Source: DATAVB01 sp040414495
GTDB lineage: Bacteria; Actinomycetota; Actinomycetes; Mycobacteriales; QHCD01
Direction of reading: 5' to 3'
DNA: 7,692 nt
NCBI GenBank assembly: GCA_040414495.1
Contig: JBEDUI010000069.1
Span: 1 to 7,692, forward strand
Of this stretch, positions 5,608 through 7,692 are shown one piece after another; the stretch's first letter is position 1, and each line of letters starts with the position of its first letter. The position numbers were made by a program, and so were the translations under genes. Under the pieces are notes generated by a model. It saw only the letters and a program-made list of their open reading frames with translations. It was not told where the DNA came from and did not search any database.

Positions 5608-6059
5608 GGGCGTGGCACCGTGCGGCTGCTGATCGCCAGGCGGTTCAACGCATTGATGCCGGCGATCGCGAGCACCAGATGGGCCATTTCGGCCGGCGTG
5701 AATTCCTTTTCGGCCCGCTCCCACACATCATCCGGAACATGAGTCTCGGAGACGAGCGTGATCGACTCGGTCAACTCCAACGCGGCCCGCTCGCGGGCGG
5801 TGAAGAACGGCGATTCGTGCCAGGCCGTGACCGCGAATAGTCGACGTTCGTCCTCCCCGGCCTCCAGCGAATCCCGGGTGTGCATGTCAACGCAGAGCGA
5901 ACAGCCGTTGATCTGCGACGCCCGTAATTTGATCAGCCCACCCAGGATGGGATCAATATTCTCCTCGACCGTGCGGTTGAATGCGATCAACGCACGGTAT
6001 GCGTCCCGCGCCTCCGCCGGCACGGAAATCCTCGGTTGTGGAACGACGTATTCACTCAT
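5604..6059 (-). CDS. Carboxymuconolactone decarboxylase / AhpD-like family protein
   Basis: A 151-residue protein with the AhpD core motif: ASQINGCSLCVDMHTRDS (47-64) holds the redox pair C53-x-x-C56 and H60. Members either reduce peroxides through that pair or decarboxylate a lactone ring. The intact CxxC with the following His favours an AhpD-type redox role over the classical PcaC decarboxylase, but this is not proof. The second half, including ALELTESITLVSETHVPDDVW, matches the helical bundle of the family. The start is ATG 6059-6057. No spaced Shine-Dalgarno precedes it, and a TACCGT hexamer on the minus strand (6071-6066) would place +1 at the A of the ATG, so the mRNA may be leaderless. 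It is the first gene of an operon with the PEP-mutase-like gene (4-nt overlap) and is divergent from the MocR gene at 6106. Confidence 0.88.
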   Translation of the reverse strand: MSEYVVPQPRISVPAEARDAYRALIAFNRTVEENIDPILGGLIKLRASQINGCSLCVDMHTRDSLEAGEDERRLFAVTAWHESPFFTARERAALELTESITLVSETHVPDDVWERAEKEFTPAEMAHLVLAIAGINALNRLAISSRTVPRP

Positions 6060-6079
6060 ACCTGTACGGTACGGCGAAG

Positions 6080-6101
6080 CTGGACCAATCGTATGATCCA
6101 G
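6080..6101. promoter_or_regulatory. 22-bp imperfect palindrome, candidate MocR operator in the divergent promoter
   Basis: The site begins CTGGACCA and ends TGATCCAG; its two strands agree at 16 of 22 positions, including complete CTGGA/TCCAG ends. TGGACCA is repeated exactly at 6118-6124, inside the beginning of the regulator gene, so there are three half-sites in 45 nt. The palindrome covers TATGAT (6092-6097), a good -10 box for the regulator, and lies 21-42 nt before the start of the AhpD-like gene. Its position suits control of both genes. Similar CTGGAC half-sites are known from the MocR-family regulator TauR. Confidence 0.65.
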
Positions 6102-6105
6102 AATC

Positions 6106-7497
6106 GTGCCGGAATCTTGGACCAGAGTGCACGACCTGCACCTGCGTATCGAACCCGGAAAGGGCCGCCGCGCCGCGCTGGAAGAGGCGTTGCGCGACGC
6201 CATTCGCGCTGGTCGGCTACAAGCCGGCACCGACCTGCCATCCTCCCGTACCCTCGCCACCGACCTTGGCCTCGCTCGCGGCACGGTCGTGGAGGCGTAC
6301 GCCCAACTGACCGCCGAGGGCTACCTGCGTACCCGGGCCCGCTCGGGCACCCAAGTGGCGACCGCTCCAAGCACGCCATCCCCGGCGGCGGTGCCGCGGC
6401 CCGAGGCGACGACCAGGCCGCGATACGACCTGCGCCCGATCACCGCCGACGTGGGCGCGTTCCCGCGTAACGCCTGGCTCACCTCGTTGCGGCACGCGGT
6501 CCGCACCGCACCGGACGACGCCTTCCGGTACGGCGCCACGCAGGGCCACGTCCGGCTGCGAACGGCGTTGGCCGCTTATTTGGGCCGGGCCCGCGGGGTA
6601 CGCACCACGCCGGACCGGATCGTCATCTGCGCCGGCTTCGCCCATGGGCTGGCCCTGGTCGGCCGGGTCCTGGCTGAGCGTGGCCGGGGTCGGCTGGCGG
6701 TCGAGGATCCGGGCCTGCGGCCGAGCCGGGATACCGCCGAACATGCCGGCCTGACGACGATCGGTACGCCCGTCGACGCGCACGGCCTGCGGGTCGATGC
6801 GTTGCCGGACGCCGACGCGTGCCTGGTCACGCCGGCGCATCAATTGCCGCTGGGTGTGACGTTGCATGCCGACCGGCGGGCGTCGTTGCTGGCGTGGGCC
6901 GGCGCCGGGTCGCGGCTCGTGCTGGAGGACGACTACGACGGTGAGTTCCGGTACGACCGGCAGCCGTTGGGCGCTATCCAGGGCCTGTCGCCGGATCAGG
7001 TGGTGTACTTCGGTACGGCCAGCAAATCGCTGAGTCCGGCGCTGCGGCTGGGGTGGCTGGCGCTGCCCGAGTCGCTGGTCGGGCCGGTCGTACGGCAGCG
7101 GGCGCGGATTGACCGGCACAGCCCAACGTTGGATCAGCTGGCGCTGGCGCATTTGATCGAAAGCGGCGCGCTGGACCGGCATTTGCGCCGGATGCGGCTG
7201 CGCTACCGGCATCGGCGCAAGATCCTGCTCGAGGCGCTGGCGACCGTACCTGGTGTCGAGGTCACCGGGATCGCGGCCGGGTACCACATCACGCTGCTGC
7301 TTCCGGCTGGCCTGGCCGAGTCGATGGCTGTGGAACGGCTGGCCGCCGCGGGGGTCGCGGTCGACCCGCTGTCGTTCTACCGGGCCGAACACGCCGGACC
7401 GCCCGGGCTGGTTATCGGGTACGGCAGTCCGGCCGAGAATGCCTACCCGGCCGCGCTCGCGGCCCTGGTCTCGGCGTTGCGTTCAGCGTTGCGGTGA
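6106..7497 (+). CDS. MocR-family (GntR HTH plus aminotransferase-like) transcriptional regulator
   Basis: A 463-residue, full-length MocR protein. The N-terminal winged HTH (about 20-85) shows RRAALEEALRDAIRAGRL (21-38), DLPSSRTLATDLGLARGTVVE (43-63) and AYAQLTAEGYLRTRARSGTQ. The C-terminal half is a fold-type I aminotransferase domain that binds PLP as sensor. It has TPAHQLPLGVTL, LEDDYDGEFRYDRQPLG (from about 273) and GTASKSLSPALRLGWL, in which K307 is the expected PLP Schiff-base lysine. All cofactor residues look intact. The start is GTG 6106: MPESW plus a DLHL stretch is a usual beginning in actinobacterial members, and TATGAT at 6092-6097 would start the mRNA at or beside it, with no Shine-Dalgarno. 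GTG 6127 is a less likely alternative. It is divergent from the AhpD-like/PEP-mutase-like operon, its probable target, which it may activate or repress in response to an amine, amino acid or PLP. Confidence 0.9.
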   Translation: MPESWTRVHDLHLRIEPGKGRRAALEEALRDAIRAGRLQAGTDLPSSRTLATDLGLARGTVVEAYAQLTAEGYLRTRARSGTQVATAPSTPSPAAVPRPEATTRPRYDLRPITADVGAFPRNAWLTSLRHAVRTAPDDAFRYGATQGHVRLRTALAAYLGRARGVRTTPDRIVICAGFAHGLALVGRVLAERGRGRLAVEDPGLRPSRDTAEHAGLTTIGTPVDAHGLRVDALPDADACLVTPAHQLPLGVTLHADRRASLLAWAGAGSRLVLEDDYDGEFRYDRQPLGAIQGLSPDQVVYFGTASKSLSPALRLGWLALPESLVGPVVRQRARIDRHSPTLDQLALAHLIESGALDRHLRRMRLRYRHRRKILLEALATVPGVEVTGIAAGYHITLLLPAGLAESMAVERLAAAGVAVDPLSFYRAEHAGPPGLVIGYGSPAENAYPAALAALVSALRSALR

Positions 7498-7529
7498 ATT
7501 CCCGCGTTGCGGTGCTGCCAGTGCGACCC

Positions 7530-7690
7530 GTACCTCTGCTTTCTGCAATTCACGTAATTTCAGCGAGGCCCCGTACGTCTGCATTTCTGCAGCGAACGTG
7601 ACAAGAGAGCAGCCCAGTACCGCACTTCCGCAGCGAACGTGACAAGAGAGCAGCCCAGTACCGCACTTCCGCAGCGAACGTGACAAGAGA
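7530..7690 (+). repeat. Tandem array of a 41-44-nt repeat running to the window edge
   Basis: Two exact 41-nt units lie at 7589-7629 and 7630-7670 (start GCAGCGAACGTGACAAGAGA, end ACCGCACTTCC). A third is complete for 20 nt (7671-7690) before the sequence changes to CC. Upstream, GTAC-anchored degenerate units begin at 7530 and 7573, so the spacing of the GTAC mark is 43, 44 and 41 nt. The array starts about 30 nt after the regulator's stop. Units of 41 nt do not preserve a reading frame, so I do not call a protein here. Confidence 0.85.
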
Positions 7691-7692
7691 CC

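Noticed and set aside
6217..7392. 391-codon minus-strand frame opposite the MocR gene
   Set aside because: It lies antisense to a complete MocR gene with intact motifs; its product is Arg/Gln/Pro-rich and unlike any protein family.
7483..7686. 67-codon minus-strand frame over the right-edge array
   Set aside because: It begins with TTG inside the repeat, overlaps the regulator's end, and the 41-nt units change frame from copy to copy.
7589..7690. Possible CRISPR array
   Set aside because: The units are contiguous with no unique spacers between repeats.

Overview
The window comes from a high-GC Gram-positive bacterium, almost certainly an actinomycete. GC-rich codons fill the third positions. 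GTG starts appear beside ATG starts, and several promoters sit so close to the start codon that the mRNAs look leaderless, as is common in Actinomycetota. The gene families fit too (MocR/GntR-aminotransferase regulator, DHA2 efflux pump with its own TetR, DgoD-like dehydratase). I cannot name the genus from sequence alone.

Layout, left to right. (1) 1-206, minus strand: the first 68 codons of a D-galactonate-dehydratase-like enolase-superfamily enzyme, cut by the window edge. It diverges from a phytanoyl-CoA-dioxygenase (PhyH) family oxygenase at 379-1263. The 172-nt gap between them carries an inverted repeat and a tandem 9-mer that are candidate control sites. (2) 1264-2039: 776 nt without a credible gene but full of repeats. 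It holds three copies of a ~50-nt hairpin repeat, a fourth hairpin with a perfect 20-bp stem, an octamer tandem repeat and two degenerate triplicated repeats. (3) 2040-4102: a TetR regulator followed by a 14-segment MFS drug-efflux-type transporter. The same imperfect palindrome, AGTGRCCAATYACTA, lies in the promoter of the regulator and just upstream of the transporter, so the pair looks like a self-contained autoregulated export circuit. A strong, probably bidirectional terminator follows.

(4) 4245-4760, minus strand: a small exported or membrane-anchored protein of unknown function. (5) 4855-6059, minus strand: an AhpD/carboxymuconolactone-decarboxylase family protein and a PEP-mutase/isocitrate-lyase superfamily enzyme, joined by a 4-nt ATGA overlap. 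They diverge from (6) a MocR-type regulator (GntR HTH plus aminotransferase-like domain) at 6106-7497. The 46-nt divergent gap contains a 22-bp imperfect palindrome over the regulator's -10 box, and a third half-site lies inside the start of the regulator gene. The MocR protein therefore probably controls the two-gene operon and itself. (7) 7498-7692: a tandem array of a 41-44-nt repeat that runs to the window edge.

The window shows three self-contained regulator/enzyme or regulator/transporter modules separated by repeat-rich spacers. No module is an obvious new defence or mobile system. The least explained items are the ATGATC-type hairpin family, the right-edge tandem array, and the substrate of the MocR/AhpD/PEP-mutase module.
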